From contig NZXU01000009.1 of assembly GCA_002698425.1 (NCBI GenBank), positions 1 through 64,000 of the forward strand: a DNA stretch of 64,000 nucleotides, in the 5' to 3' direction. The notes beneath the pieces are model-generated. The model saw nothing but the letters and a program-made list of their open reading frames with translations, searched no databases and was not told the origin of the DNA. Below are positions 26,537-34,801 of the stretch, one piece after another (the stretch's first letter is position 1; every line of letters starts with the position of its first letter). The stretch comes from Ahrensia sp. (lineage in GTDB: Bacteria > Pseudomonadota > Alphaproteobacteria > Rhizobiales > Rhizobiaceae). Position numbers and translations under genes: made by a program.

Positions 26537-27118
26537 ATGCTATTCGAGCTGCGAACCTATGACCTGAAGCCGGCCAAGGCGCCTGTTTATCTGGACAATT
26601 TCCGCAGGAACGGCGTCGGCCTGGTGACCGTGAGCCTGCCGCTTGGCGGTTACTGGATGACCGAGAGCGGACGCCTCAACCGGATCCAGCATCTCTGGAT
26701 CTACGACGATTTTGCCGATCGCGAGCGCTGCCGCGCCAACCTTTCCCGCGACGAGGCATGGATGACCGGGTTCATTCCGGGCGCCTTCGTCGACGTGGTC
26801 GGCCAGCAGAACCGGTTTCTGAATCTGGTCGAAGGCAGCGGGGCGCTGGAGCGCGTCGTGGCCGGGAGGCGGACCGTTCACCCAAACCAGCCGGCGGACG
26901 TTCCGATGTTCGCCGATACGCTGCACGCGCTGGCGATCCATCGTGACAAGCCGGCCGTCAGCGAGCGGATAATCGCCCTTTTCGAGGTTCTGAGCGGTAC
27001 CGACGCCGGCCAATTCATCACCCTGTCCGCGGGGCCTGCCGACACACTCCTCGCCGGCGCGAACGGGGCAGGGGACCACGAGATTCTCAGACCGCTCAGC
27101 CTTTCGCCGCTGCGCTGA
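26537..27118 (+). CDS. NIPSNAP family protein
   Basis: The product has 193 residues. It begins MLFELRTYDLKPAKAPVYLDNF and has HLWIYDDFADRERCRANLSRDEAWMTGF, the hallmark of one NIPSNAP barrel; the second half is a degenerate repeat. GGGAGGGCGG precedes the start. It leads an operon with an acyl-CoA dehydrogenase (25 bases on) and a CoA-transferase. A second NIPSNAP gene (9630) also sits in an operon with a KstD-like flavoprotein, which hints at a shared step. Confidence 0.8.
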   Translation: MLFELRTYDLKPAKAPVYLDNFRRNGVGLVTVSLPLGGYWMTESGRLNRIQHLWIYDDFADRERCRANLSRDEAWMTGFIPGAFVDVVGQQNRFLNLVEGSGALERVVAGRRTVHPNQPADVPMFADTLHALAIHRDKPAVSERIIALFEVLSGTDAGQFITLSAGPADTLLAGANGAGDHEILRPLSLSPLR

Positions 27119-27143
27119 TACCCATCAAGAGAAAGATGCCGCC

Positions 27144-28319
27144 ATGGATTTTTCGCTGACCCACGAACAACGCATGCTGGTCGACACCGTGCGTGAGTTC
27201 ATCCGCAACGAACTCGCCCCGCTGGAAGACACGATCGAGGAAACCGGCGTCCTGCCGCCCGAAACCGCGCGCGACATCTTCGAGAAATCGCGCGCGCTCG
27301 GCCTGTACGGCATGAACATCCCGGAAGAACATGGCGGCGGCGGGTTGTCGGTGCTGGAATCGATGTTGGTGGAGGAACAGTTCGGCCATACGACCGACAT
27401 CCTGATCCGGCGCGCCTTCGGCAATGTCTACGAGGTGCTGCTGTCGTGCACGGGCGCCCAGGTGGATCGCTGGCTGGCGCCGGCGGTCAGCGGCGACCGC
27501 GTCTGTTCCATCGCCTTTACCGAACCTGGAGCCGGGTCGGACGCCGCCGGCATCAAGACGCGCGCCCGGCGCGACGGCGACAAGTGGATCCTCAACGGGA
27601 TGAAGCACTTCATCTCCGACGGGGCTTTCTCGGACTTCTTCGTCGTCACCGCCGTGACCGATCCGGACAAGGGCCATCGCGGCATCTCCATGTTCCTTGT
27701 CGACAAGGGCACGCCGGGCTTCACGGTCGGGCGCGACCAGCCGATGATGGGCATCCGCGGCACGTCGCATCTGGAGCTGCATTTCGACGACGTGGAACTG
27801 ACCAACGAGAACCTGCTCGGCGAGGAGGGCGGCGGGCTGAAGCTGGCGCTTTCCGTTTTGGGGCGCGTGCGGCTGGCGCAGGTAGCAGCACGGTCGATCG
27901 GCAAGGCCACCAAGGTGCTCTCCATGACACTCGACTATGCCCGCGACCGACGCCAGTTCGGCCAGGCGATCGGCGAGTTCCAGATGGTGCAGCAAATGCT
28001 GGCCGACAGCGCCATCGAGATCAACGCCGCGCGCACCGCGCTGTGGGAATGCGCATGGCAGATGGACAAGGGCATGGACCCGCGCGCCAAGATCTCGATG
28101 CTCAAGGTCCAGGCATCCGAAACGCTCGGCCGCGTCGTCGACCGCGCCATGCAGATCTACGGCGGCATGGGCTTTTCAAAGGACCTGCCGATCGAGCGCT
28201 ATTACCGCGATGCGCGTATCTACCGCATCTTCGACGGCGCCAGCGAGATCCATCGCAGCGTGGTGGCGAATTCGATGCTGAAGGGCGGCGCGTCCGCCTT
28301 CGACCCGTTCGGAGACTGA
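27144..28319 (+). CDS. Acyl-CoA dehydrogenase family protein
   Basis: The product has 391 residues with all three ACAD domains: helical N-terminus (MDFSLTHEQRMLVDTVREFIRNEL), beta domain (CSIAFTEPGAGSDAAGIKTRARRDGDKWILNGMKHFISDG) and helical C-terminus (YARDRRQFGQAIGEFQMVQQML). The C-terminal motif reads RIFDGASEIHR, so aspartate stands where many members have the catalytic glutamate (YEGT). A related DGPSEVH motif is known in the ACAD10/11-like group. It should oxidise a CoA thioester with FAD, and lies in the AraC-linked operon with a CoA-transferase that could form the substrate. Confidence 0.9.
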   Translation: MDFSLTHEQRMLVDTVREFIRNELAPLEDTIEETGVLPPETARDIFEKSRALGLYGMNIPEEHGGGGLSVLESMLVEEQFGHTTDILIRRAFGNVYEVLLSCTGAQVDRWLAPAVSGDRVCSIAFTEPGAGSDAAGIKTRARRDGDKWILNGMKHFISDGAFSDFFVVTAVTDPDKGHRGISMFLVDKGTPGFTVGRDQPMMGIRGTSHLELHFDDVELTNENLLGEEGGGLKLALSVLGRVRLAQVAARSIGKATKVLSMTLDYARDRRQFGQAIGEFQMVQQMLADSAIEINAARTALWECAWQMDKGMDPRAKISMLKVQASETLGRVVDRAMQIYGGMGFSKDLPIERYYRDARIYRIFDGASEIHRSVVANSMLKGGASAFDPFGD

Positions 28320-28321
28320 CC

Positions 28322-29839
28322 ATGGCGCGTTTCATGACTGCAGCCGAGGCCGTTTCGCTCGTCCCTGACAACGCGACGCTCGGCCTTGTCGGCGGCGGCG
28401 GCGGCCTGTGCGAGGCGATGCTGCTGCACGAGGAGACCGAAAAGCGGTTCCTCGAGACCGGCCATCCGCGCAACCTGACCGTCGTGCATGCGCTCGGAAT
28501 CGGCGACCGCCAGAAGACCGGCATGAACCGTTTCGCCCACAAGGGCATGGTCGCGGCGGTGATCGGCGGCCACTGGGTCTGGTCGCCGGAGATGCAGCGC
28601 ATGGCGGCCGAAAACGAGATCGAGGCCTATGTGCTGCCCGGCGGCGTCGCCATGCAGCTGATGCGCGAAATCGCGGCGGGTCGACCCGGCCTCATCACCC
28701 ATGTCGGGCTCGGCACGTTTGTCGATCCGCGCGTGGAAGGCGGCCGGATGAACGACGTGTCCGCGCGCGATCTCAGCGAGGTGCTGGAACTGGATGGACG
28801 GGAGTATCTCCGCTACCGGACGTTCCCGGTCAACGCCTGTCTGCTGAAGGGGTCGATCGCCGACGAGGAGGGCAATATCAGCCTCGACGAAGAGCCTGCC
28901 AATGTCGACACCTATGCGATGGCCGCGGCGGTTCATAACAGCGGCGGCACGGTGATTTTCCAGGTCCGAGAGAAGGTGCCCGCCGGCGCGCTCGGTGCGC
29001 GCCAGGTGCGCATCCCGTCGGCCATCGTCGATGCGATCGTTGTCGATCCCGGCCAGCGCCAGGGCTATGACATTGTCTACGACCCGGCGATTTCCGGTCA
29101 GGAGCGCAGCGTGGAAGCGCGTCCGCAGCCGCCGGCGCCCTCCGTGCGCCAGATCATCGCGCGGCGCGCCCGCCACGAATTGCGCGATGGCATGGTCGTC
29201 AATTACGGGTTCGGCATTCCGGACGAAATCGCCTCGCTCGTCGCCGCCGACGGCGAGCAGCACCGCTACTACCAGACGATCGAGCACGGCACCTATGGCG
29301 GGACGCTGCTGACAGGCAATCTGTTCGGCTATGCGCGCAATCCGTCCTGCATGATCGACGGGCCGTCGCAATTCGATTTCTATTCCGGCGGCGGGCTGGA
29401 CATCGCCTTTCTCGGTTTCGGGGAATTCGACGGCGAAGGCAATGTGAATGCCTCGAAGCTCGGCGGGTTACCGGTCGGGCCGGGCGGTTTCATCGATATC
29501 GCCCAGAACGCGCGCAAGGTGGTGTTCTGCGGCACGTTCGACGCCAAGGGCGCCGATATCGCGGCGAGCGGCGGCAAGCTTGCGATCGCCACACATGGCT
29601 CGATCAGGAAGCTGGTCGCGCGCGTTCGCCAGATCACTTTCTCGGGCGCCCAGGCGATAAGGCAGGGGCAGGAGATCCTCTATGTCACCGAACGCGCGGT
29701 CTTCGCGCTGCGCCAGGACGGATTGTGGCTGACCGAAGTCGCTCCGGGCATCGACCTGCGCGCCGACGTTCTGGAGCGGATAGATTTCGAGGTGAAGCTG
29801 GACAATCCGAAAGTGATGCCCGCTTCATGCTTCGCGTGA
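28322..29839 (+). CDS. Fused acyl CoA:acetate/3-ketoacid CoA-transferase
   Basis: The product has 505 residues, a family I CoA-transferase with alpha and beta halves fused as in propionate CoA-transferase/YdiF. The first half has VGGGGGLCEAMLLHEETEKRF and GRMNDVSARDL; the second has GMVVNYGFGIPDEIASLV and the catalytic-glutamate region YQTIEHGTYGG, then FYSGGGLDIAFLGFGEFD. It transfers CoA between short acyl-CoAs and a carboxylate, probably activating a pathway acid for the acyl-CoA dehydrogenase encoded just upstream (the stop and start are two bases apart). Confidence 0.9.
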   Translation: MARFMTAAEAVSLVPDNATLGLVGGGGGLCEAMLLHEETEKRFLETGHPRNLTVVHALGIGDRQKTGMNRFAHKGMVAAVIGGHWVWSPEMQRMAAENEIEAYVLPGGVAMQLMREIAAGRPGLITHVGLGTFVDPRVEGGRMNDVSARDLSEVLELDGREYLRYRTFPVNACLLKGSIADEEGNISLDEEPANVDTYAMAAAVHNSGGTVIFQVREKVPAGALGARQVRIPSAIVDAIVVDPGQRQGYDIVYDPAISGQERSVEARPQPPAPSVRQIIARRARHELRDGMVVNYGFGIPDEIASLVAADGEQHRYYQTIEHGTYGGTLLTGNLFGYARNPSCMIDGPSQFDFYSGGGLDIAFLGFGEFDGEGNVNASKLGGLPVGPGGFIDIAQNARKVVFCGTFDAKGADIAASGGKLAIATHGSIRKLVARVRQITFSGAQAIRQGQEILYVTERAVFALRQDGLWLTEVAPGIDLRADVLERIDFEVKLDNPKVMPASCFA

Positions 29840-29854
29840 TCGAAAAGAGAGCGC

Positions 29855-29883
29855 AAAAAACAAGGGGGCCAATGGCCCCCTTG
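29855..29883 (-). terminator. Terminator for the DctP gene
   Basis: A perfect 10-bp stem (CAAGGGGGCC / GGCCCCCTTG) with a 3-base loop, followed on the minus strand by six T. It may also end the convergent CoA-transferase transcript, but the T run is on the minus side. Confidence 0.85.
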
Positions 29884-29906
29884 TCGCTTCGAACGCGGCC
29901 CGTCCC

Positions 29907-30890
29907 TCAGAGCGCGTTGATCTTGTCGAGCATCCCTTCCGGCCAGGACTTGGAAAGCGGCGAGGACTTGTATTTCTCCTGCGCGAAATCCTGGAACGCC
30001 TTCACGTTCGGGGTGTAGATCTTGAGACCTTCGCCCTTGAAGAAATCCACGAGCTCCTGCTCCTGCTTCTGGTATTCCTTGGTGCTCGAAGCAAACGCCT
30101 TGCGGGCGGCCGCCTTGACGCGGTCCTTCTGCTCGTCGGTGAGCTTGTCGAAGACGTCGGAGCTCATCACCAGGATGCCGAAGCCGACATTGTGGCCGGT
30201 CAGCACGATCTGGTCGGTGACCTCGTAGAACTTCATCGCCTTGTCGTTGGGAAGCGGATTGTCCTGGCCGTCGATGACGCCGGTCTGCAGGGCCGTGTAG
30301 GTTTCCGTGTAGGGGATCGGAACCGGGTTGGCGCCGAGCGAAGCCCCGAGGAACTGCCAGCTTTCACCGCCCGGCATGCGCAGCTTGATGCCGCTCATGT
30401 CTTCGGGTGTGTCGATCTTCTTGTCGCCGCGCAGATTGACGTGGCGCGTGCCGTAATAGGCGACGCCGAGGATCTCCACGCCGAGCTCTTCGCGCGCCAT
30501 CGCGGCAAATTCCTCGCCGACGTCGCTGTCGAACACATTCTGCAAGTGCTCGGCGTCACGGATGACATAGGCGGCGCCGAGAATGTCGAAGGCCGGCACC
30601 TGGTTGGCGAAATCGGACGGCGGCAGCAGCGCAAGCTGCGCATTGCCGCGTTGGATCGAGACCAGTTCCGTCCCCTGCTTCACCAGTGTCCCGCTGAAAT
30701 AGGGCTGGAAGTCGAACTCGTCGCCGATCTCCTTTGCGAAGATCTCGGTCATGGCGACGGAACGCGGCACGTCCGGCGGGTTCACATCCGGAAAGATCAG
30801 TTCGATCTTGTCCTGGGCGAGGGCGCTTGCGCCGAGCCCGACGACCATCGCACCGGCGATGGTCAGGCTCTTCAGGTTCATCCAATTCAT
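29907..30890 (-). CDS. TRAP transporter substrate-binding protein (DctP family)
   Basis: The product has 327 residues with a signal peptide (LTIAGAMVVGLGASALAQ). PGGESWQFLGASLGANPVPIPYTETYTALQTGVIDGQDNPLPNDKAMKFYEV is the DctP core, including the carboxylate-binding region near the RMPGG motif. AGGAGG precedes the ATG. It follows the SMP-30 gene by 39 bases and has no permease genes beside it, so it probably uses the DctQM encoded at 36808-38617. Ligand unknown, likely a carboxylate of the quinate type given its divergence from quiC. Confidence 0.92.
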   Translation of the reverse strand: MNWMNLKSLTIAGAMVVGLGASALAQDKIELIFPDVNPPDVPRSVAMTEIFAKEIGDEFDFQPYFSGTLVKQGTELVSIQRGNAQLALLPPSDFANQVPAFDILGAAYVIRDAEHLQNVFDSDVGEEFAAMAREELGVEILGVAYYGTRHVNLRGDKKIDTPEDMSGIKLRMPGGESWQFLGASLGANPVPIPYTETYTALQTGVIDGQDNPLPNDKAMKFYEVTDQIVLTGHNVGFGILVMSSDVFDKLTDEQKDRVKAAARKAFASSTKEYQKQEQELVDFFKGEGLKIYTPNVKAFQDFAQEKYKSSPLSKSWPEGMLDKINAL

Positions 30891-30929
30891 GAAGTATCCT
30901 CCTTTTTTGCGTGTTTGGTGATGTGGCGC

Positions 30930-31829
30930 TCAGAGTCCGAACCGGTTCTCCGGCAATCCCTGACCGACGCCGGGGATGCCCAGCAGGCTTCCGGCGAGGG
31001 GTTCGTTTGCCAGTTGGCGCTCGTCGAGAAACTTGCGCGCCGTCGTGACATAGAGTGTCGAAAGATCCGGCCCGCCGAAGCACACGCAGGTCGGATTGGT
31101 CACCGGCAGTTCGATCGTGCGGTCGATCCGTCCGTCCGGCGTGTAGCGGACAATGCGTGAACCGGCGAAGAATGCCGTCCAGATACAGCCATCGACATCG
31201 ACGCAGGCGCCGTCGGGCCGATCTCCCGTATCGCTATGGTCGGCGAAGACGCGCCTGTCTGTAACGGCTCCGTCTTCCGGGTCGAGCGTGAAGATGTAGC
31301 TGATGTGGCGGCGGGTATCTGTGAAATGCATCCAGGTCCCGTCGGGCGAAAACGCGATGCCGTTCGAGACGATGACGCCGTCCATGATCCTGGTCGAACA
31401 GCCGTCCGGATCGATCCGGTAGAGGGCGCCGTTCGGACGATGCAGCTGGTTGTCCATCGTGCCGATCCAGAGGTGTCCCCTGGCGTCGACTCGTCCGTCA
31501 TTGAGGCGGTTGTCCAGGCCGTGTTCCACGTCGAGAAGCACGTGGCCCGGGTCTTCGGGACTGTCGAGAAGCTTCAGCGAAAGGTCTTCCGCGACGAGAT
31601 GGCGTCCGGACCGGGTGAGGGCCTGGCTGCCGAGGAAGGTGCAGTCGCGTTCCCGGCTTTCAATTTCTCCGCTCGACGGCGAGAAGGACCGGAGCTTCGG
31701 CTTTTCGATGTCGACCCACCACAGCTTCTGTTCGCGATCGCACCAAAGCGGCGTTTCGCCGAGCTGGTCATGGCCGCGCACGGCCACCTCCACGGCGGGA
31801 TATCGGAAATCGGCTGCTGCAGCGGTCAT
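30930..31829 (-). CDS. SMP-30/gluconolactonase family protein
   Basis: The product has 299 residues, a six-bladed beta propeller. LGETPLWCDREQKLWWVDIEKP, GRVDARGHLWIGTMDN, VSNGIAFSPDGTWMHFTDT and RPDGACVDVDGCIWTAFF carry the conserved metal-binding Glu, Asn and Asp residues of SMP-30 lactonases. It would hydrolyse a lactone, for example of a sugar or hydroxy acid; quinic and shikimic acids form lactones, but no specific substrate is shown. It heads a two-gene operon with the DctP gene, divergent from quiC over a shared operator region. Confidence 0.87.
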   Translation of the reverse strand: MTAAAADFRYPAVEVAVRGHDQLGETPLWCDREQKLWWVDIEKPKLRSFSPSSGEIESRERDCTFLGSQALTRSGRHLVAEDLSLKLLDSPEDPGHVLLDVEHGLDNRLNDGRVDARGHLWIGTMDNQLHRPNGALYRIDPDGCSTRIMDGVIVSNGIAFSPDGTWMHFTDTRRHISYIFTLDPEDGAVTDRRVFADHSDTGDRPDGACVDVDGCIWTAFFAGSRIVRYTPDGRIDRTIELPVTNPTCVCFGGPDLSTLYVTTARKFLDERQLANEPLAGSLLGIPGVGQGLPENRFGL

Positions 31830-31943
31830 CGGCGGGGGCTCTCCGGAAGCGCTGGCGCGTTTTCGAAGCGACTGGCGTCGATGGTCATGATCGCGTTCTT
31901 CCTCCCCGCGCGGCGAGGTTTTTTCGCCGGTCGAATTGCGGTG

Positions 31944-31976
31944 TTGACAAATAAACGAACTGGATAGTTTAGTCAA
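31944..31976. promoter_or_regulatory. Overlapping divergent promoter/operator (quiC and SMP-30 operons)
   Basis: TTGACAAATAAACGAA at 31944-31959 is repeated with one mismatch at 34736-34751 upstream of the AroE/TRAP operon. It is followed by the near-palindrome AACTGGATAGTT (31958-31969). TTGACA points to quiC, and on the other strand TTGACT (31976-31971) points to the SMP-30 gene, so two -35 boxes face each other around the element. The adjacent TetR protein (33992) is the likely ligand-responsive repressor. Confidence 0.55.
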
Positions 31977-32089
31977 CGCGACGCCGGATCCTCCTGCCTG
32001 TCGAGGCCCCTGGAGCCGGGGCGTCGCGCCTATGAGCCCGAGAACTCTTCAGTCGACCGGCTCCGGCGCCGCAACGAACGAGGCCCCCA

Positions 32090-33982
32090 ATGAAGACCGC
32101 CATCGCAACCGTTTCGATCTCCGGAGACCTTGCCGAGAAACTGGCCGCGATCGCCGCCGCCGGATTTGACGGCGTGGAGATCTTCGAGAACGACTTTCTC
32201 GCCTTCGACGGCGGTCCGGGGGAGGTCGGCCGCATGGTGCGCGATCACGGCCTGGAGATTTCGCTCTTCCAGCCCTTCCGCGATTTCGAGGGCATGCCGG
32301 AGCCGCAGCGCGCCCGCGCGTTCGACAGGGCGGAACGCAAATTCGATGTCATGCAGGAACTTGGAACCGATCTGGTGCTGATCTGCTCCAACGTGTCGCC
32401 GATCTCGCTTGGCGGTATCGACCGTGCAGCCGACGATTTCCGCGAACTGGGCGAGCGGGCGGCGAAACGCGGCATTCGCATCGGTTACGAGGCGCTGGCC
32501 TGGGGCAGGCACGTCAATGACCATCGCGACGCCTGGGAGATCGTGCGGCGCGCCGACCATCCCAATGTCGGTCTGATCCTGGACAGCTTCCACACGCTGG
32601 CGAGAAAGATCGACCCGGACACGATCCGCTCCATCCCCGGCGACCGCATCTTCTTCATCCAGCTGGCAGATGCGCCGAAGATCGACATGGACCTCCTCTA
32701 CTGGAGCCGGCATTTCCGCAACATGCCGGGCGAGGGCGACCTCGACGTCACCGGTTTCATGCGGGCCGTCGCCGCCACAGGCTATGACGGCATGCTGTCT
32801 CTCGAGATTTTCAACGACCAGTTCCGCGGCGGTTCGCCTAAAGCGATCTCGGTCGATGGGCACCGTTCGCTCGTCTACCTGATGGACCAGGTTCGCCGAT
32901 CGGAGCCGGATATAAGCATCCGGGTTCCCGACATGCCGGACCGCATACCGGTGCACGGCGTCGAGTTCGCGGAATTCGCAGCCAACGAGGAGGAGGCGGC
33001 GCAACTCGGTGCGATGCTTCATACGCTCGGCTTCCGGCGCGCCGGCAAGCATGTCTCCAAGGATGTCGGGCTGTGGCGGCAGGGCGATATCAATATCGTC
33101 ATCAACACCGAACGCGAGGGCTTCGCCCATTCCTCCTATGTCGTCCACGGCGCCAATGTCTGCGACATCGGTTTGAAGGTGGAGGACGCCGGCGCGACGG
33201 TGGAGCGCGCGCGGGCGCTCGGCGCGGATCTTTTCGAGCAGCCGGTCGGTCCGGGCGAACTGAAGATCCCGGCGATCCGCGGCGTCGGCGGCGGGATCGT
33301 GCATTTCATCGATGCGAAAAGCGATCTCGCCCGTGTCTGGGAGATTGAATTCGAACCGGTTGCCGACGCCGAAACGCCAGTCGACGCCGGCCTCACGCGT
33401 GTCGATCATATCGCCCAGACGATGAATTACGAGGAGATGCTGACCTGGCTGCTCTTCTACACCTCGATCTTCGAGACCGGTAAGTCGCCAATGGTGGATG
33501 TGGTCGACCCGGCCGGGCTCGTGCGCAGCCAGGTGATCGAAAACGAGACCGGCCTGCTGCGCATCACGCTGAACGGCGCAGAGAACAGGCGGACGCTGGC
33601 CGGACACTTTCTGGCCGAGAGCTTCGGCTCATCTGTCCAGCATCTTGCCTTCGCGACCGAGGACATTTTCGCGACTGCCGCTGCGCTGGCGGCGAACGGC
33701 TTTTCGTCGCTGGTCATCTCGCCCAATTACTATGACGATCTGGACGCCCGCTTCGGCCTGGAGGAGGAGTTCCTGAACCGCCTGCGCGACAACAACATCC
33801 TCTATGATCGCGACGACAACGGCGAATACTTCCAGCTCTACAGCCCGAATTACGGCGAGGGTTTCTTCTTCGAGATCGTCGAACGCCGAAACGGCTATCG
33901 CGGCTACGGCGCGTCCAATGCGCAATTCCGCATCGCCGCGCAGAAGCGTCACATGCGGCCGAAGGGAATGCCGAAGACTTAA
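32090..33982 (+). CDS. quiC: 3-dehydroshikimate dehydratase, fused to an HPPD-like domain
   Basis: The product has 630 residues. Residues 1-285 form a xylose-isomerase-like barrel whose metal ligands can be read as E134 (GYEALAW), D165 (LILDSFHTL), Q191 (FFIQLADAP) and E239 (LSLEIFND); as I recall, these are the numbers reported for Pseudomonas putida QuiC. Residues about 310-630 are a 4-hydroxyphenylpyruvate dioxygenase-like vicinal-oxygen-chelate domain (VDHIAQTM, VQHLAFATEDIF, FFFEIVERR). The enzyme converts 3-dehydroshikimate to protocatechuate, the entry to beta-ketoadipate metabolism. The second domain's role is unclear. It stands alone in its operon, facing the TetR gene. Confidence 0.92.
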   Translation: MKTAIATVSISGDLAEKLAAIAAAGFDGVEIFENDFLAFDGGPGEVGRMVRDHGLEISLFQPFRDFEGMPEPQRARAFDRAERKFDVMQELGTDLVLICSNVSPISLGGIDRAADDFRELGERAAKRGIRIGYEALAWGRHVNDHRDAWEIVRRADHPNVGLILDSFHTLARKIDPDTIRSIPGDRIFFIQLADAPKIDMDLLYWSRHFRNMPGEGDLDVTGFMRAVAATGYDGMLSLEIFNDQFRGGSPKAISVDGHRSLVYLMDQVRRSEPDISIRVPDMPDRIPVHGVEFAEFAANEEEAAQLGAMLHTLGFRRAGKHVSKDVGLWRQGDINIVINTEREGFAHSSYVVHGANVCDIGLKVEDAGATVERARALGADLFEQPVGPGELKIPAIRGVGGGIVHFIDAKSDLARVWEIEFEPVADAETPVDAGLTRVDHIAQTMNYEEMLTWLLFYTSIFETGKSPMVDVVDPAGLVRSQVIENETGLLRITLNGAENRRTLAGHFLAESFGSSVQHLAFATEDIFATAAALAANGFSSLVISPNYYDDLDARFGLEEEFLNRLRDNNILYDRDDNGEYFQLYSPNYGEGFFFEIVERRNGYRGYGASNAQFRIAAQKRHMRPKGMPKT

Positions 33983-33991
33983 AGGGTGGCC

Positions 33992-34669
33992 CTAGGCCGC
34001 CGTATCGGTGGAGACGAAGCGGATGACGCTGTCCGCGATCTGCGCACGCAGTGCGAGTTGTCCTTCGTCGTCGAAGAGGTCGTCGCCGAATATTTGCGAG
34101 AACGTCATCCGGTTGGAAACATTGAAAAAGCTCAGCGCGGAGATTTCCCAGTGGATCGCCACGGGCGCGATCCCCTTGCGAAAATCTCCGGTTTCGACGC
34201 CCTTCTTGTAGATCGCCTCGATCCGCGAGATCGCGGTCTCGTTTAACTGACGTATCAGCTCCGACTTTTTCAGATAGTCGCCATTGTGGATGTTCTCGAT
34301 CATCACGAGGCGGATGAAATCCGGGTTTCTGCGATGGTGCTCGAACGTGAATTCGACGAGTTGCCGCAATGCGTCTACGGGCGCGAGATCTTCGGGGTGG
34401 AGCTCTTTCTCACCGTCGCGAACGTGGCGGTAGGCTTCTTCAAGGACTTTCTGGTAGAGGCCTTCCTTGTCGCCGAAATAGTAATAGATCATGCGCTTCG
34501 ACGTCCGCGTCTTCGCCGCGATTTCGTCGATCCGCGCGCCGGAAAGTCCGTGTTCCGAGAACTCCTTGAGCGCGACGGCGAGAATGTTGGCGCGAACGCC
34601 TTCCGGATCCTGCTTCCAGCGCGCGCGCTGCGATCCCTTGCCCGAATCTGTGTCCTGCCGCGAGTCCAT
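33992..34669 (-). CDS. TetR family transcriptional regulator
   Basis: The product has 225 residues. The N-terminal helix-turn-helix is GVRANILAVALKEFSEHGLSGARIDEIAAKTRTSKRMIYYYFGDKEGLY. The C-terminal half (LVEFTFEHHRRNPDFIRLVMIENIHNG) is an AcrR/NicS-like ligand-binding domain. It lies between quiC and the AroE/TRAP operon and is divergent from the latter. A 16-bp element shared by the promoters of those two operons is the obvious operator candidate. It probably relieves repression when a hydroaromatic substrate is present. Confidence 0.9.
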   Translation of the reverse strand: MDSRQDTDSGKGSQRARWKQDPEGVRANILAVALKEFSEHGLSGARIDEIAAKTRTSKRMIYYYFGDKEGLYQKVLEEAYRHVRDGEKELHPEDLAPVDALRQLVEFTFEHHRRNPDFIRLVMIENIHNGDYLKKSELIRQLNETAISRIEAIYKKGVETGDFRKGIAPVAIHWEISALSFFNVSNRMTFSQIFGDDLFDDEGQLALRAQIADSVIRFVSTDTAA

Positions 34670-34715
34670 CTGCTGTTCTTAGCGGTACGGACCCGGCATG
34701 CCAAGCATCGCATTT

Positions 34716-34764
34716 AACTATCCGGTACAAAGTGGTTGACAAATTAACGAAGCGTTACATAAGT
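34716..34764 (+). promoter_or_regulatory. Promoter and operator of the AroE/TRAP operon
   Basis: TTGACA (34736-34741), 17 bases, ATAAGT (34759-34764) form a good sigma-70-type promoter. TTGACAAATTAACGAA repeats the element at 31944, AACTATCC (34716-34723) matches the inverted AACTATCC there, and TAACG/CGTTA forms an inverted repeat between the boxes. The -10 position rules out the ATG at 34763 as the gene start. Confidence 0.6.
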
Positions 34765-34801
34765 GGGTATCTCTGCGGATTGGCGGAGGCGGAGGACGGC
34801 A

